Below are positions 44,660 through 57,409 of a DNA stretch of 64,000 bases, in pieces. The notes below the pieces were generated by a model that was given only the letters and a program-made list of their open reading frames with translations, ran no database searches and was not told the DNA's origin. The stretch spans positions 11,971,001 to 12,035,000 of the forward strand of contig OX419758.1 of assembly GCA_948567375.1 (NCBI GenBank). The letters run 5' to 3'. Numbering within the stretch: the first letter of the stretch is position 1; every line of letters begins with the position of its first letter. A program made the translations under genes and the position numbers. Origin of the DNA: Lunularia cruciata. Its lineage: Eukaryota > Streptophyta > Marchantiopsida > Lunulariales > Lunulariaceae.

Positions 44660-47600
44660 AAGGTCTCTCTACCTTCTATGGTACATCTTCAAGTTATCAT
44701 GGTTAATCCTATCAAAGTGTCTTCCTCCTAACTCCTTGAGATCAAAGGTGTAATTGCCCCACACCTTCTCCACTATGAAAGGTCCAAAGTACTTAGGCAA
44801 AAACTTCTTTTGCACTCTCTTGAATTGAATGGAATCAAACAACATTACCCAATCACCTTCCTTGAAAGGCTCCACCTTCTTCTTGCCTTGCCTCTTGTCA
44901 TAGCTCTCCTTTTGTTTCCTTTGGGCTTGCTCCACTCGAACCATAGCAACTGCTCTTGCCTCTTCCAACTCCATGAGTTGATCCTTCTTTGACTTCTCTG
45001 CATCACCTCCTTGTGCTTTCTTCAATCTCCTATGAATGCTTTAGAAGGTAGGAAGATCAAAGTGAATAGGTAAGGTAGACTCAATACCATACACCAATTG
45101 AAATGGAGAATATCCAGTGGAAGTTTTCATGGTTGTCCTATATTCCCACAAAACTGCATGAATCCTCTTGTCCCAATGATGTTTAGCCCCCTCCATTTCT
45201 GCATCTTTGGCCAACATCATGCACAAGGTCTGATTGGTTTTCTCTGCCAAGCCATTGGAATTTGGCTTATAGGATGTAGTTACTCTATGTGTGATAGAGA
45301 AATGTCGTAGCATGGCTGTAGTAATGCTTCTTGTAAACTCTCCTCCTCTATCAGAAACCAACTCCAAAGGGCATCCAAACCTAGTGATAATGCGTTCATA
45401 AAGAAATCTACCCACTTCATCTTCATTCTTGTCCCTCAATGGTCTAGCCTCAACCCACTTGGTAAGGTTATCAGTAACTACCATAATGTACCAATTGTTC
45501 CCTGGGGTTCTATTGAGAGGACCTACAAAATCAATTCCCCACTTCTCAAAAGGTCCTAGCAATGGAATTGATCTAAGTGGTAGAGTGGATGTAGACTTTC
45601 TAGCAAAAGCTTGACAAACATGACAAGTTTTGCAATAATCAAGATAATCCTTGAAAATCCCTCTCCAATGGTAACCTGCATCTAGAATCTTGAAAGCAGT
45701 CACCTTTCATGCAAAGTGTCCTCCACATACTAAACCTTCATGAAACTCCTTTATGAGTAGGATAGACTCTTCCTTACCCACTGCTCTTCGAAGTAGACCA
45801 TCTGCTCCTTTGTGAAAAAGAATATCCTCCACCATTGTGTAAGGTCTAGATCTTGCTGCAAGGGTCTTCCTCTCCCTAGCATGCATTCCTTCTGGATAGT
45901 TACCTCTTGTCACAAAATCCACAATCTCCTTGTACTCCATTGGAACCTCTTGAGTGACTGAGATTGTCATGAGCTCCTCATCCGGGAAGGAATCATCCAC
46001 TGGCTCATCTCCATCATGATCATAGGCTCTAGATAAAAATCAGCATTTGCATGTTTCTTTCCTGGCCTATCTTCAATGGTGTAGTCATACTCAGACAAGA
46101 GTATCATCCACCTTGCTAGTCTCCCTTCAACATAAGGCTTGTTGAAGATGTACTTCAAAGCCTTGTGATCCGTGACAATGGTGGCTTTCCCTCCAATCAA
46201 GTAGTGTCTAAACTTCTTGAGACCAAAGATCACTGCCAACCCTTCTCTCTCCGTGACAAAGTAGTTCTTCTCTGCTGAAACCATCTGCCTACTAGCATAA
46301 GCTATTGGATGATCATGCCCATCTTGGTCTAATTGACTAAGAGTGCATCCTATAGCTACATTAGAAGCATCAATGTAGAGGATGAAAGGTTTACTCCAAT
46401 CAGGTTTAGCAAGAATTGGAGCTACAACAAGGGATTGCTTGAGCTCCTCAAAAGCTTTGAGAGCCTCCTTGTCTTCCAAAATCACCATGTAATCTACACC
46501 CTTCTTCATGTAGATGGTCAATGCATAAGCCTTGTTGGAAAATGAGAAGATGAACCTCCTATAGTACCCAACCATCCCCAAGAATTGGCGTAACTTTGTC
46601 AAGCTTGAAGGGAATGGAAGGTCTGAGATTTTCCTCACCTTCTCAAGATCAACTGCTATTCCATCCTTGGAGATGATATGCCCCAAAAGTAGACCTTCTT
46701 CACATCCAAAAATGCACTTCTTTGGGTTCAGTGATGCATTTGCCTCATCCAAGCGTTGCAAGACTTTGATTAGGTGCTCAAAGTGCTCCTCCTTGCTCCC
46801 ATAGACACAAAAGTCATCAATGAAATCTCTCACAAATTTCCCAATGAAAGGTTCAAATACCTTGTTCATGAACCGTTGGAATGTGGCTAGAGCATTGCAA
46901 AGCCCAAAAGGCATGACCTTGAAAGCGTAAGTTCCCCAAGGTGTGGTGAATGTGTTGAGTTGTTGATGCTCTGGTGCAATCTTGATTTGGTTATATCCAC
47001 TATAACCATCTCCAAAACTGTACCTCTCATGACCTGCAACCTCCTCCAAGATCTCATCAATGAATGGCAATGGGTAGTAGTCCTTCTTGGTAACAGCATT
47101 GAGCTTCTTGTAATCCACACATACCCGAAGCTTGCCATTTTTTTTCTTCACAATGACAATTGGAGACACCCATTCTGAATTCTCCACCTCAAAGATAAAT
47201 CCAGCCTCCTTGAGCTTATCAATCTCCTCCTTCACAACCAAAGATATTGGTGGGCTAATGTGACGTTGCTTTTGGCGAACTGGTCTTGCATGTGACTCCA
47301 CCTCTATCTTGTGCTCCTCCAAGGTGACTTCCTTCAAATCCTTGTAACTAAAAGCAAACACATGGATGAACTTGCGGAAAATCTCCTCAAATCTCACCTT
47401 CTCTTCCTTGGTAACATTTGGGCCATACTTGAGGGTAGATAACCTTCTCTCTACCTCCTCAAGTGTCAATGGTGATTTATCTAGGTCCTTCAAAACCTCT
47501 GGCTTAGGTGCAAAATCCATAGCACACAAAGGATACACATCTGAATCAGATTCAGATTCATCCTCCTCCATGGAAGTCTCCTCTTCCATGCTTGTGTCCA

Positions 47601-49501
47601 CACCTGAAGCTCCTTCTTCAGAATCTGATTCCCAATAATCAGAAGATGGGGTATCTGAATGTGAAGTGTTGGTGGTGTTAGTCACAGGAACAGTGACTCT
47701 ATGGTTTGATGGCCCAATCCTCAAGTACCCTTTGTGCCATCGATCAGTTGTGCGTGCTGCTCTCAACCATGGCCTCCCAAGAAGTAAGTCATAGCTTGAA
47801 TCCTTCAAGACTTGGAAAGTCATGAGATTTTGAACTCCCATAACTGAAACTACCATCTTATCCATCACCCCTACTGGTCGAACTTGTTGCTTGTTTGCCA
47901 TGCTCACCACAAATGTTGAAGCTCTTGAGGGTATCATACCCAACTTCTTCATCAACCTTTCTGACATGGCATTCACTGCTGATCCTCCATCAACCAATGC
48001 ATCCTTGATGTTGTGACCATTCACTCTCACATCAATCTTGGAGGCATATTCACAAGCCTCCCATGGTGCTGGCTTGGCATCCACCACCCCCATTGATACT
48101 GGAACTTTTGCCTTCTTCTTCTTCTTGCTCCTTGTAGAACTCAAATCACCTCTAAGCTCCTTTCTCAAGGTAGGGTTCAAAGCAATTAATTGGCCCACTG
48201 TGATGTTAGCCTTGTGACTACCAACATCCTCCAACACATTGTAGTTCCATTGTTGCTTTGAGATCAAGAAGTCCTCCATCCCCAACTTCTTCCTTGGAGT
48301 CTTTTTTGTTGATGGTGTTGAGGTGCGAGTGCTCCTAGTTGACATAGGAGTATCCTTGCTTGAAGTAAATCCTTGAGAAGAGTGAACATCCTCTGCAAAA
48401 CGAGCTCTCTTCTTCTCTTGTGCCAAAAGCTCCAAATTAAGACCCTTGGAGTTTGAGCACTCTCCCTTCTCATACTTGCTCTCAACCACATCTATGGATG
48501 CTATCCCCTTACCTTTGTTGGGATTAGGAGCCACTTGGGTTTCACTACCTCCCTCTTTCCTTCTATTGGCTCTCTCATAACCCCTTCCTCCATGGTAAGT
48601 GGAATTTGGGCAATTCCTTTGGATATGGCCTCTTCCTCCACAACCAAAACAATTTCTATCATTGAAATTGTTGGCTGGTTGGCCTCCTCTATATGGATAG
48701 TTTCCATAACTCCTAGGCCCTCTCCCTACATTCTGATCCACCTCTCTCTTCTCCCATAGTTGCACCACATTGATCTTGAGATCCGCAAGTTGTTCTGTGA
48801 TGGTTTGGAATGGATCTTTTGGTGGAGGTGCAAGAACTGGAGCAACTACTACTTGTGGTGCAACCGTTGTCACCAAAGTATCAGAAATTCCACCATACTT
48901 GTAGCCTTGAGGAGGATGCACAACCTCCTTCACCACCAAATCACTCTCATCCCCTTCCAAACTCTCCTCCATACGAATTGCGATCTTGATAGCTTCAACC
49001 TTGGAAGAAGGTTTCTCATATCTCACCTTGCTTCTAATTTGTGGTCTCAATCCTCCCACAAAATTCTTGGTGAGCATGGCCCCTATGCCAATCATTATAG
49101 TTTCCACATCATCCCCACCCTTCCTAAACACTATGCGAAATCTGGACTCCAACTTTTCCACTCTTTCCACATAGACCCTCACTTTCTCTCCATCTCCTTG
49201 CTTGAGAAATGTAACCTCACTCATCAATCTCTCATAACTCTCATCAGGAAGAAAGTTCTCAATGAGTGCTGAAGTCAAAGTCTCCCAAGACTCCTCTTCC
49301 CCCTCTCTCCTCTCTCCTCTCTCTCTTTTGGTATTCTGACTCATACCATGTAAGTGCTGCATCCTCAAAGAAATCTGGTAATAATGAGGCCCACTCATTC
49401 TTCCTCCTCTCATTGTTTCCTATGCAAGCTCTCTTGAAGTCTCTCACAAAGGCCTCCACATCTTCTCCATCCTTGCCAAAGAAAACCGGAAGTTTCCCCA
49501 T
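44660..49501 (-). pseudogene. F3 copy B gag-pol polyprotein
   Basis: Gag starts at 49,501 (MGKLPVFFGKDGEDVEAFVR). A frameshift in a (GA)-rich tract near 49,300-49,330 moves to the long frame 45,967-49,413. That frame carries ENFLPDESYERLMSEVTF, the knuckle CFGCGGRGHIQRNC, protease KDALVDGGSAVNAMSERLM (D-G-G triad), LLLGRPWL, RT with YSGYNQIKIAPEH and FIDDFCVYGS, and RNase H (YIDASNVAIG, TEREGLAV, TDHKALKY). A 1-bp loss near 46,033 breaks RNase H. The integrase has a TGA at 45,707-45,709 (Arg in copy C) and a TAA at 45,041-45,043 (CAA in copy C). Integrase residues GIDFVGPL, SDRGGEF and NGLAEKTNQ are intact. The C-terminus FLPKYFGPFIVEKVWGNYTF ends near 44,669. Confidence 0.88.
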
Positions 49502-49736
49502 CTTAACCCCTCACTATCTTTCTTTTCTCTCAATTTTCTTTTTCTCTTTTCTTTTCTCTCACTCTATTACTAATAGAGTATATACATGACTAACACCATC
49601 TGAGAATAATCCACTCTAGGGAACACAAAAGGTTCAGGTTACTCCAAGATTTCTATAGCAACATCAAATCCTAGAGTGCATATTAATCTAACTCTCATGG
49701 ATAGTTTATCCATAAGTTGAAAGATTATCTCCATCA

Positions 49737-50210
49737 CTAATCTTGAGAACTAGCTGATGAAGGTGGTAGTATTTCTGTAGCTGTACTAAGACTCTCTCCA
49801 AGATCCTTCACCAAAGTTTCCAAAAGTGCTTTTACTCCACTACACTCATGTCCTTTTGGAAGTCCTTCAACTCCACAAACCTCACACAACTCCTTGGTCT
49901 TAGATCTTCTCCCTCCCAATCTTGGTGAAGAAGGTCCAACATGCAAACCCAAGTCAAGTAAGCCTCTCCTTTCCCTCAATCTCTTGCTCTCAAAGGTCAA
50001 TGGACATGAACTTGCCTTATGTCCCTTCTCTCCACATAGAAAGCACTTAGACTCACTCTTTCCTCCAAGTGGTGTAGGTTTTTGGATCCTCTCAACACTC
50101 TCTTCAAATTATATTGTAAACTCTCTTTTCCTCAAATCCACCCCTACAATCACCTCAAACCCTTGGGGAACCTTGCATAATCTCAATTTCCACTCTTGAT
50201 GACCCTCCAT
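49737..50210 (-). pseudogene. F3 leader ORF with zinc knuckle, upstream of gag
   Basis: It begins MEGHQEWKLRLCKVPQGFEV and has a TAA at 50,109-50,111, then continues in the same frame. CFLCGEKGHKASSC (C-x2-C-x4-H-x4-C) is near 49,995-50,040, and a second cysteine cluster, CEVCGVEGLPKGHEC, is near 49,845-49,890. It has about 157 codons in all. A nucleic-acid-binding role is suggested by the knuckle. It is separate from the gag knuckle and sits about 240 bp before the gag start. I do not know this ORF from standard gypsy elements. Confidence 0.6.
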
Positions 50211-50858
50211 GTTCCCAAAGATGAATCTAAACACTCAAACATGCTTTTTGTTGATCTCAAACTTCTCATGCATGAGATCTCCACTCTACAGAATTGACCC
50301 TTCCTCACAATGTCACTCAAATCTCCCAACCAATATGTCACAATCCTCTGAAATTTTCCACACTTGATCACAACTCCAGGGCGTCCCTCCTTGCAAAATT
50401 TCAGATCTTTTCATCGAGCCATTTGGCCTAGACACCTTTCTATTTAGCACCCATATTTCAGATTTGGTCTGAAAACCACCCCCCTCACTTCAAAACCTTA
50501 TAACGCCCTGCACAAAAACGATCTGTCTGTAATTTTTGTGGCAGCAGGTAGGATACAATGCACGAAATTTTCTTGAAAATTTTCAGGAGAATTCACTGAA
50601 AATTGAAGAAATGGCAGACTCTGTACAATTTTCCAGAGAGCATGCAGTTGCGGGAGCACTTTACCCTATCAACTTTCAAAAATTCTAGCCCAGTGCGCAT
50701 AGAAGCTCTCCCAATAATTTCAAGTGTGCTAACTGAAAGATAACCCAAGCTATCATGTGTAGAAATCTCAAGTCCAGATCTCAAACTTGAGATTTTGCCC
50801 AAAATCACCTTAATCCCCAAAATCTGTAATCCACCTCACACAATCTCTCCAATTCCTC

Positions 50859-51031
50859 TCATGTGTACAAGATGTACAAAATCACCTCAAAGACATCATA
50901 ATGAACTACAGGGTATACAAATGGATCTTGGTTCTCTAACATAAGTTCAGCCCTCTCCTCTCCTAATGTTCTCTCCAAATGAGCTCTCATAGCCTCCTTC
51001 TGCCTAATGTAGAATTGGACGCGGAACATTA
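50859..51031 (-). CDS. Small F3 leader ORF next to the primer site
   Basis: Starting at the ATG near 51,029 the frame reads MFRVQFYIRQKEAMRAHLER and ends near 50,859 after about 56 codons. It looks protein-like (amphipathic, then hydrophobic C-terminus), but no family is recognised. The frame is also open upstream into the LTR. It could be a chance frame. Confidence 0.3.
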
Positions 51032-51070
51032 TCTTGCCTTCTAGAGAGGTCCCGGCAACGGAATCTGCCC
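51032..51070 (-). promoter_or_regulatory. F3 primer-binding region
   Basis: In element orientation the LTR end CTCACA is followed by gggcagattcCGTTGCCGGGACC. The stretch CCGTTGCCGGG matches the inner part of the tRNA-Asp primer site; the first bases (TGGCG) do not match. The primer is therefore probably tRNA-Asp-like, but this is uncertain. Confidence 0.4.
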
Positions 51071-51762
51071 TGTGAGCCGGCCTGTCTCTCACTCAGGATG
51101 AACCTCTGATGGCTATTATGGTACCGCACCATGGACTAAGAAGGCAAGGAACCCAAACTCCATCATACTCCTCCAAGGCTAACACTCCAAGACTCAAGAC
51201 ATTGCTCACTAGAGAACTCTATGAGAGAGAGATAGTTGCAAATGAAAGGATGATGAGTACCTCCTCACCCCTTGTTTATATACTTGTGAAATAGTTACGT
51301 ACCAAAGTTACTAATTACCGTAGTAACTCAAGTTACTAGACTAAAAGTCAAGTAAAGTCAAAAAGTAGAAAGGAATATCCATTCACATGGGCATATTCCC
51401 CTAAGCATGTGGTCTTATCTTGACCCAACCACTAAGTCAAGGATTCCTTCACATGGGCTATCCTTGGACTAAAGAAGAATCCAAAACAAAAAGGCTTGCG
51501 GGCCCAAGAGTTCTCAACTCTTTCCTCAAAGCCAAACACCTAGGAATAATACCAAGTCAACACACTAAAATCCAAAATAGTGGTGCTCATCTTTTCTACT
51601 TCCACTAAAGTAAGGTCCCATCTATCTTAGCTATGACTAACTTTAGCTAACCATGACTAATATAGAACCATCCTTTATCTCTATATAAATAATATCTCTT
51701 AAGTACTTGTAATACCAAGCTAAATATCACAATACCACACACATGCACAAACGTGTGTTACA
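51071..51762 (-). repeat. F3 copy B, 5' LTR (692 bp)
   Basis: On the plus strand it reads TGTGAGCCGGCC ... GTGTGTTACA. It is nearly identical to 43,929-44,620. It is followed by gcccaccaaa, where GCCC is the target duplication also found at 43,925-43,928. Confidence 0.9.
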
Positions 51763-53203
51763 GCCCACCAAATTTGGCGATGAGATAGATCCTTTTGCGT
51801 CTCGAGATAGACTAGAGGTTTGTAGTCTGTCTCTACTACAAATGCCTTCTCGCCCAAGTAGTGCTTCCAATGCTTGGTTGCTATAACGATGGCCAGCTCT
51901 TCTTGTTTTGTGGTGTGGTAGTTGCGCTCTGCCGGTAACAACTTTCGAGAGAAATATGCAATTGGATGCCATCCGTCATGCCACTCTTGTTGTAGGACTG
52001 CTCCTATTGCTACGCCTGATGCATCTGTAGCCAACTTGATTGGACGTTTTGGGTCATACCACATCAAGATTGGTGCATGTAGCAAGGCAGCCTTCAATTC
52101 TTGAAAGGCCAACTCTTGTGCAGTTCCCCACGTCCACTTCTTCCCCTTGCCAAGTAGTGCCATTAAAGGTTGTGCAACCTTGGAGAAGTCCTTGACAAAT
52201 CTATGATAGAATCCCGTCAACCCCAAGAAGCTCTTAAGTTGAGTCTGATCTTCTGGGGCACTCCATTTTTGAATGACCTCTTTTTTATCTATCAATACTT
52301 GAATGCCCTTTGCACTTACTCTATGTCCTAAGTAGTCTACTTTAGACTTGCCAAACTCACACTTTGAGATTTTGGCGTACAATTGATTCTGTCTTAGAAT
52401 CTGGAGGACCTCTCATAGATGTTGTTTGTGTTCTGTCATCGTGCTACTATATACTAAAATATCATCCAAGAAGACGATAACAGACTTATCCAAGTATGGA
52501 TGAAATATGTCATTCATTAGACTCATGAAAGTGGCAGGCGCATTGGTGAGGCCAAAAGGCATCACAAGATACTCAAAGTGGCCATACCTGGTTCGAAAGG
52601 CAGTTTTGTACACATCCTCCTCTGCAATTCGGATTTGATTGTAACCGCTCCGCAAGTCCAGTTTGGTGAAGTATCTCACTCCATGGAGTTGATCAAATAG
52701 GTCATCCATGCGAGGTAAGGGGTATTTGTTCTTCATTGTTTGCTGATTTAGACCCCGATAGTCAATGCACATGCGCATTGTACCATCCTTCTTCTTCACA
52801 AACAAGACAAGGGCCCCATATGGCGATACGCTAGGTTGGATGAACCCTTTCTGTAGCATCTCCTCAATTTGAGTCTTACACTCCTCCAACTCATGAGGTG
52901 ATAGACGATATGGGGCCTTACAAGGAGGTGTCTTCCCCGGGAGTGTCTCAATTTTGTGATCTACTCGCCTTTTAGGTGGTAATCCTAAGGGTAGATCATC
53001 AAGAAAGACATCTTGGAACTCATCCACCACATCTTTCAATTTCTCAAGAATTTGTCCAGCGAGTTGTGCACTCTGGACTTCTCTTATTAGACCCATAAAA
53101 CATCTATCGGTCTTACAGACAGTTGTCGTCCCTATGACATATAGAGGCAGTTTCTGCCTGTGTGATTTTTCTTTAACCCCGATGATTGACCATTGGTGGG
53201 TTC
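51763..53203 (-). pseudogene. F4 reverse transcriptase and RNase H
   Basis: [82 protein letters not shown] and the catalytic [13 protein letters not shown] at 52,413-52,415 interrupts the reading just after HKQHL, at a place where related elements have Arg (CGA to TGA is one C-to-T change). The second frame carries LYAKISKCEFGKSKVDYLGH, FLGLTGFYHRFVKDFS, LATDASGVAIGAVLQQ (RNase H) and TKQEELAIVIA. F3 copy B then cuts it at 51,762. Otherwise this is the best-preserved RT in the window. Confidence 0.87.
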
Positions 53204-53867
53204 TGTGAGCCGGCCTGTCTCTCACTCAGGATGAACCTCTGATGGCTATTATGGTACCGTACCATGGACTAAGAAGGCAAGGAACCCAAACTCCATCATA
53301 CTCCTCCAAGGCTAACACTCCAAGACTCAAGACATTGCTCACTAGAGAACTCTATGAGAGAGAGATAGTTGCAAATGAAAGGATGATGAATACCTCTTCA
53401 CCCCTTGTTTATATACTTGTCAAATAGTAACGTACCAAAGTTACTAATTACCGTAGTAACTCAAGTTATTAGGCTAAAAGTCAAGTAAAGTCAAAAAGTA
53501 GAAAGGAATATCCATTCACATGGACATATTCCACTAGCATGTGATCCTATCTTGACCCAACCACTAAGTCAAGGATTCCTTCACATGGGCTATCCTTGGA
53601 CTATAGAAGAATCCAAAACAAAAAGGCTTGCGGGCCCAAGAGTTCTCAACTCTTTCCTCAAAGCCAAGCACCTAGGAATAATACCAAGTCAACACACTAG
53701 AATCCAAAATAGTGGTGCTCATCTTTTCTACCTCCTCTAAAGTAAGGTCCCTTCTATCTTAGCTATGACTAACTCTAGCTAATCATGACTAATTTTGAAC
53801 CATCCCTTATCTCTAAATATCAAGCTAAATATCACAATACCACACACATGCACAAATGGGTGTTACA
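53204..53867 (-). repeat. F3 copy C, 3' LTR (664 bp)
   Basis: It lacks about 28 bp near 53,817 (the taaataatatctcttaagta stretch) present in the other LTRs and has more substitutions than the copy B pair. It is therefore an older insertion or a separate subfamily. Confidence 0.88.
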
Positions 53868-53899
53868 TTTACCCCCAAACTAAGTTTTCACTTTGTCCT

Positions 53900-56800
53900 C
53901 AAAGTGAAGGTTTCTCTACCTTCTACGGTACATCTTCACCTTATCATGGTTAATCCTATCAAAGTGTCTTCCTCCCAACTCCTTGAGATCATAGGTGTAA
54001 TTGCCCCACACCTTCTCTACTATGAAAGGTCCAAAGTACTTAGGCAAAAACTTCTTTTGCACTCTCTTGAATCGAATGGAGTCAAACAACATTACCCAAT
54101 CACCTTCCTTGAAAGGCTCCACCTTCTTCTTGCATTGCCTCTTGTCATAGCTCTCCTTTTGTTTCCTTTGGGCTTGCTCCACTCGAACCATAGCAACTGC
54201 TCTTGCCTCTTCCAACTCCATGAGTTGATCCTTCCTTGACTTCTCTGCATCACTCCCTTGTGCTTTCTTCAATCTCCTATGAATGCTTTGGAAGGTAGGA
54301 AGATCAAAGTGAATAGGTAAGGAAGACTCAATACCATACACCAATTGAAATGGAGAATATCTGGTGGAAGTCTTCATGGTTGTCCTATACTCCCACAAAA
54401 CTGCATGAATCCTCTTGTCCCAATGATGTTTAGCCCCCTCCATTTCTGCATCTTTGGCCAACATCATGCACAAGGTCTGATTGGTTTTCTCTGCCAAGCC
54501 ATTGGAATTTGGCTTATAGGATGTAGTTACTCTATGTGTGATAGAGAAATGTCGTAGCATGGCTGTAGTAATGCTTCCTGTAAACTCTCCTCCTCTATCA
54601 GAAACCAACTCCAAAGGGCATCCAAACCTAGTGATAATGCGTTCATAAAGAAATCTACCCACTTCATCTTCATTCTTGTCCCTCAATGGTCTACCTCAAC
54701 CCACTTGGTAAGGTACTTAGTAACTACCACAATGTACCGATTGTTCCTTGGGGTTCTATTGAGAGGTCCTACAAAATCAATTCCCCACTTCTCAAAAGGT
54801 CCTAGCAATGGAATTGATCTAAGTGGCGGAGTGGATGTAAACTTTCTAGCAAAAGCTTGACAAACATGACAAGTTTTGCAATAATCAAGACAATCCTTGA
54901 AATTCCGTCTCCAATGGTAACCTGCATCTAGAATCTTGAAAGCAGTCACCTTTCTTGCAAAGTGTCCTCCACATACTAAACCTTCATGAAACTCCTTTAT
55001 GAGTAGGATAGACTCTTCCTTACCCACTGCTCTTTGAAGTAGACCATCTTCTCCTTGGTGAAAAAGAATATCCTCCACCATTGTGTAAGGTCTAGATCTT
55101 GCTCCAAGGGCCTTCCTCTCCCTAGCATGCATCCCTTCTGGATAGTTACCTCTTGTCACAAAATCCACAATCTCCTTGTACTCCATTGGAATCTCTTGAG
55201 TGACTGAGATTGTCATGAGCTCCTCATCCGGGAAGGAATCATCTACTGGCTCATCTCCATCATGATCATAGGCTCTAGATAACAAATCAGCATTTGCATG
55301 TTTCTTTCCTGGCCTATCCTCAATTGTGTAGTCATACTCAGACAAGAGTATCATCCACCTTGCTAGTCTCCCTTCAACATTAGGCTTGTTGAAGATGTAC
55401 TTCAAAGCCTTGTGATCCGTGACAATTGTGGCTTTCCCTCCAATCAAGTAGTGTCTAAACTTCTTGAGACCAAAGATCATTGCCAACCCTTCTCTCTCTG
55501 CTGAAACCATCTGCCTACTAGCATAAGCTATTGGATGATCATGCCCATCTTGGTCTAATTGACTAAGAGTGCATCCTATAGCTACATTAGAAGCATCAAT
55601 GTAGAGGATGAAAGGCTTACTCCAATCAGGTTTAGCAAGAATTGGAGCTACAACAAGGGATTGCTTGAGCTCCTCAAAAGCTTTGAGAGCCTCCTTGTCT
55701 TCCAAAATCACCATGTAATCTACACCCTTCTTCATGTAGATGGTCAATACATAAGCCTTGTTGGAAAATGAGAAGATGAACCTCCTATAGTACCCAACCA
55801 TTCCCAAGAATTGGCGTAACTTTGTCAAGCTTGAAGGGAATGGAAGGTCTGAGATTTTCCTCACCTTCTCAGGATCAACTGCTATTCCATCCTTGGAGAT
55901 GATGTGCCCCAAAAGTAGACCTTCTTCACATCCAAAAATGCACTTCTCTGGGTTCAGTGATGCATTTGCCTCATCCAAGCGTTGCAAGACTTTGATTAGG
56001 TGCTCAAAGTGCTCCTCCTTGCTCCCATAGACACAAAAGTCATCAATGAAATCTCTCACAAATTTCCCAATGAAAGGTTCAAATACCTTGTTCATGAACC
56101 GTTGGAATGTGGCTGGAGCATTGCAAAGCCCAAAAGGCATGACCTTGAAAGCGTAAGTTCCCCAAGGTGTGGTGAATGTGGTGAGTTGTTGATGCTCTGG
56201 TGCAATCTTGATTTGGTTATATCCACTATAACCATCTCCTAAACTGTACCTCTCATGACCTGCAACCTCCTCCAAGATCTCATCAATGAATGGCAATGGG
56301 TAGTAGTTCTTCTTAGTAACAACATTGAGCTTCTTGTAATCCACACATACCCGAAGCTTGCCATTCTTTTTCTTCACAATGACAATTGGAGACACCCATT
56401 TTGAATTCTCCATCTCAAAGATAAATCCAGCCTCCTTGAGCTTATCAATCTCCTCCTTCACAACCAAAGATATTGGTGGGTTAATGCGACGTTGCTTTTG
56501 GCGGATTGGTCTTGCATGTGACTCCACCTCTATCTTGTGCTCCTCCAAGGTGACTTCCTTCAAATCCTTGTAACTAAAAGCAAACACATGGATGAACTTG
56601 CGGAAAATCTCCTCAAATCTCACCTTCTCCTACTTGGTAACATTTGGGCCATACTTGAGGGTAGATAACCTTCTCTCTACCTCCTCAAGTGTCAATGGTG
56701 ATTTATCTAGGTCCTTCAAAACCTCAGGCTTAGGTGAAAAATCCATAGCACACAAAGGATACACATCTGAATCAGATTCAGATTCATCCTCCTCCGTGGA

Positions 56801-57409
56801 AGTCTCCTCTTCCATGCTTGTGTCCACACCTGAAGCTCCTTCTTCAGAATCTGATTCCCAATAATCAAAAGATGGGGTATCTGAATGTGAAGTGTTGGTG
56901 GTGTTAGTCACAGGAACAGTGACTCTATGGTTTGATGGCCCAATCCTCAAGTACCCTTTGTGCCATCGATCAGTTGTGCGTGCTGCTCTCAACCATGGCC
57001 TCCCAAGAAGTAAGTCATAGCTTGAACCCTTCAAGACTTGGAAAGTCATGAGATTTTGAACTCCCATAATTGAAACTACCACCTTATCCATCACCCCTAC
57101 TGGTTGAACTTGTTGCTTGTTTGCCATGCTCACCACAAATGTTGAAGCTCTTGAGGGTATCATACCCAACTTCTTCATCAACCTTTCTGACATGGCATTC
57201 ACTGCTGATCCTCCATGAACCAATGCATCCTTGATGTTGTGACCATTCACTCTCACATCAATCTTGGAGGCATATTCACAAGCCTCCCATGGTGTTGGCT
57301 TGGCATCCACCACCCCCATTGATACTGGAACTTTTGCCTTCTTCTTCTTCTTGCTCCTTGTAGAACTCAAAAGGAATATCCATTCACATGGGCATATTCC
57401 CCTAAGCAT
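53900..57409 (-). pseudogene. F3 copy C polyprotein: protease, RT, RNase H, integrase
   Basis: Three frames, 56,630-57,409 (protease KDALVHGGSAVNAM, where the second D-G-G residue is His), 54,683-56,623 (RT, RNase H, integrase zinc finger) and 53,916-54,686 (integrase core and GPF-type end). A TAG at about 56,630 and an indel near 54,686 separate them. Relative to copy B, about eight residues of RNase H (KNYFVTER-type segment near 55,497) are missing in frame. Otherwise RT FIDDFCVYGS and integrase SDRGGEF and NGLAEKTNQ are intact. Confidence 0.87.

Larger units (their letters stand above)
43929..51762 (-). mobile_element. F3 copy B: full-length gypsy element, youngest insertion
   Basis: A 7.8-kb element with two 692-bp LTRs (43,929-44,620 and 51,071-51,762) that differ at only about five sites noticed by eye. 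It is flanked by the target duplication GCCC. It interrupts the RNase H codons of F4. Order (minus strand): LTR, primer-site region, two leader ORFs, gag, protease, RT, RNase H, integrase, polypurine tract, LTR. It has no chromodomain. The coding part has a few lesions, so it is probably non-autonomous. Confidence 0.92.
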
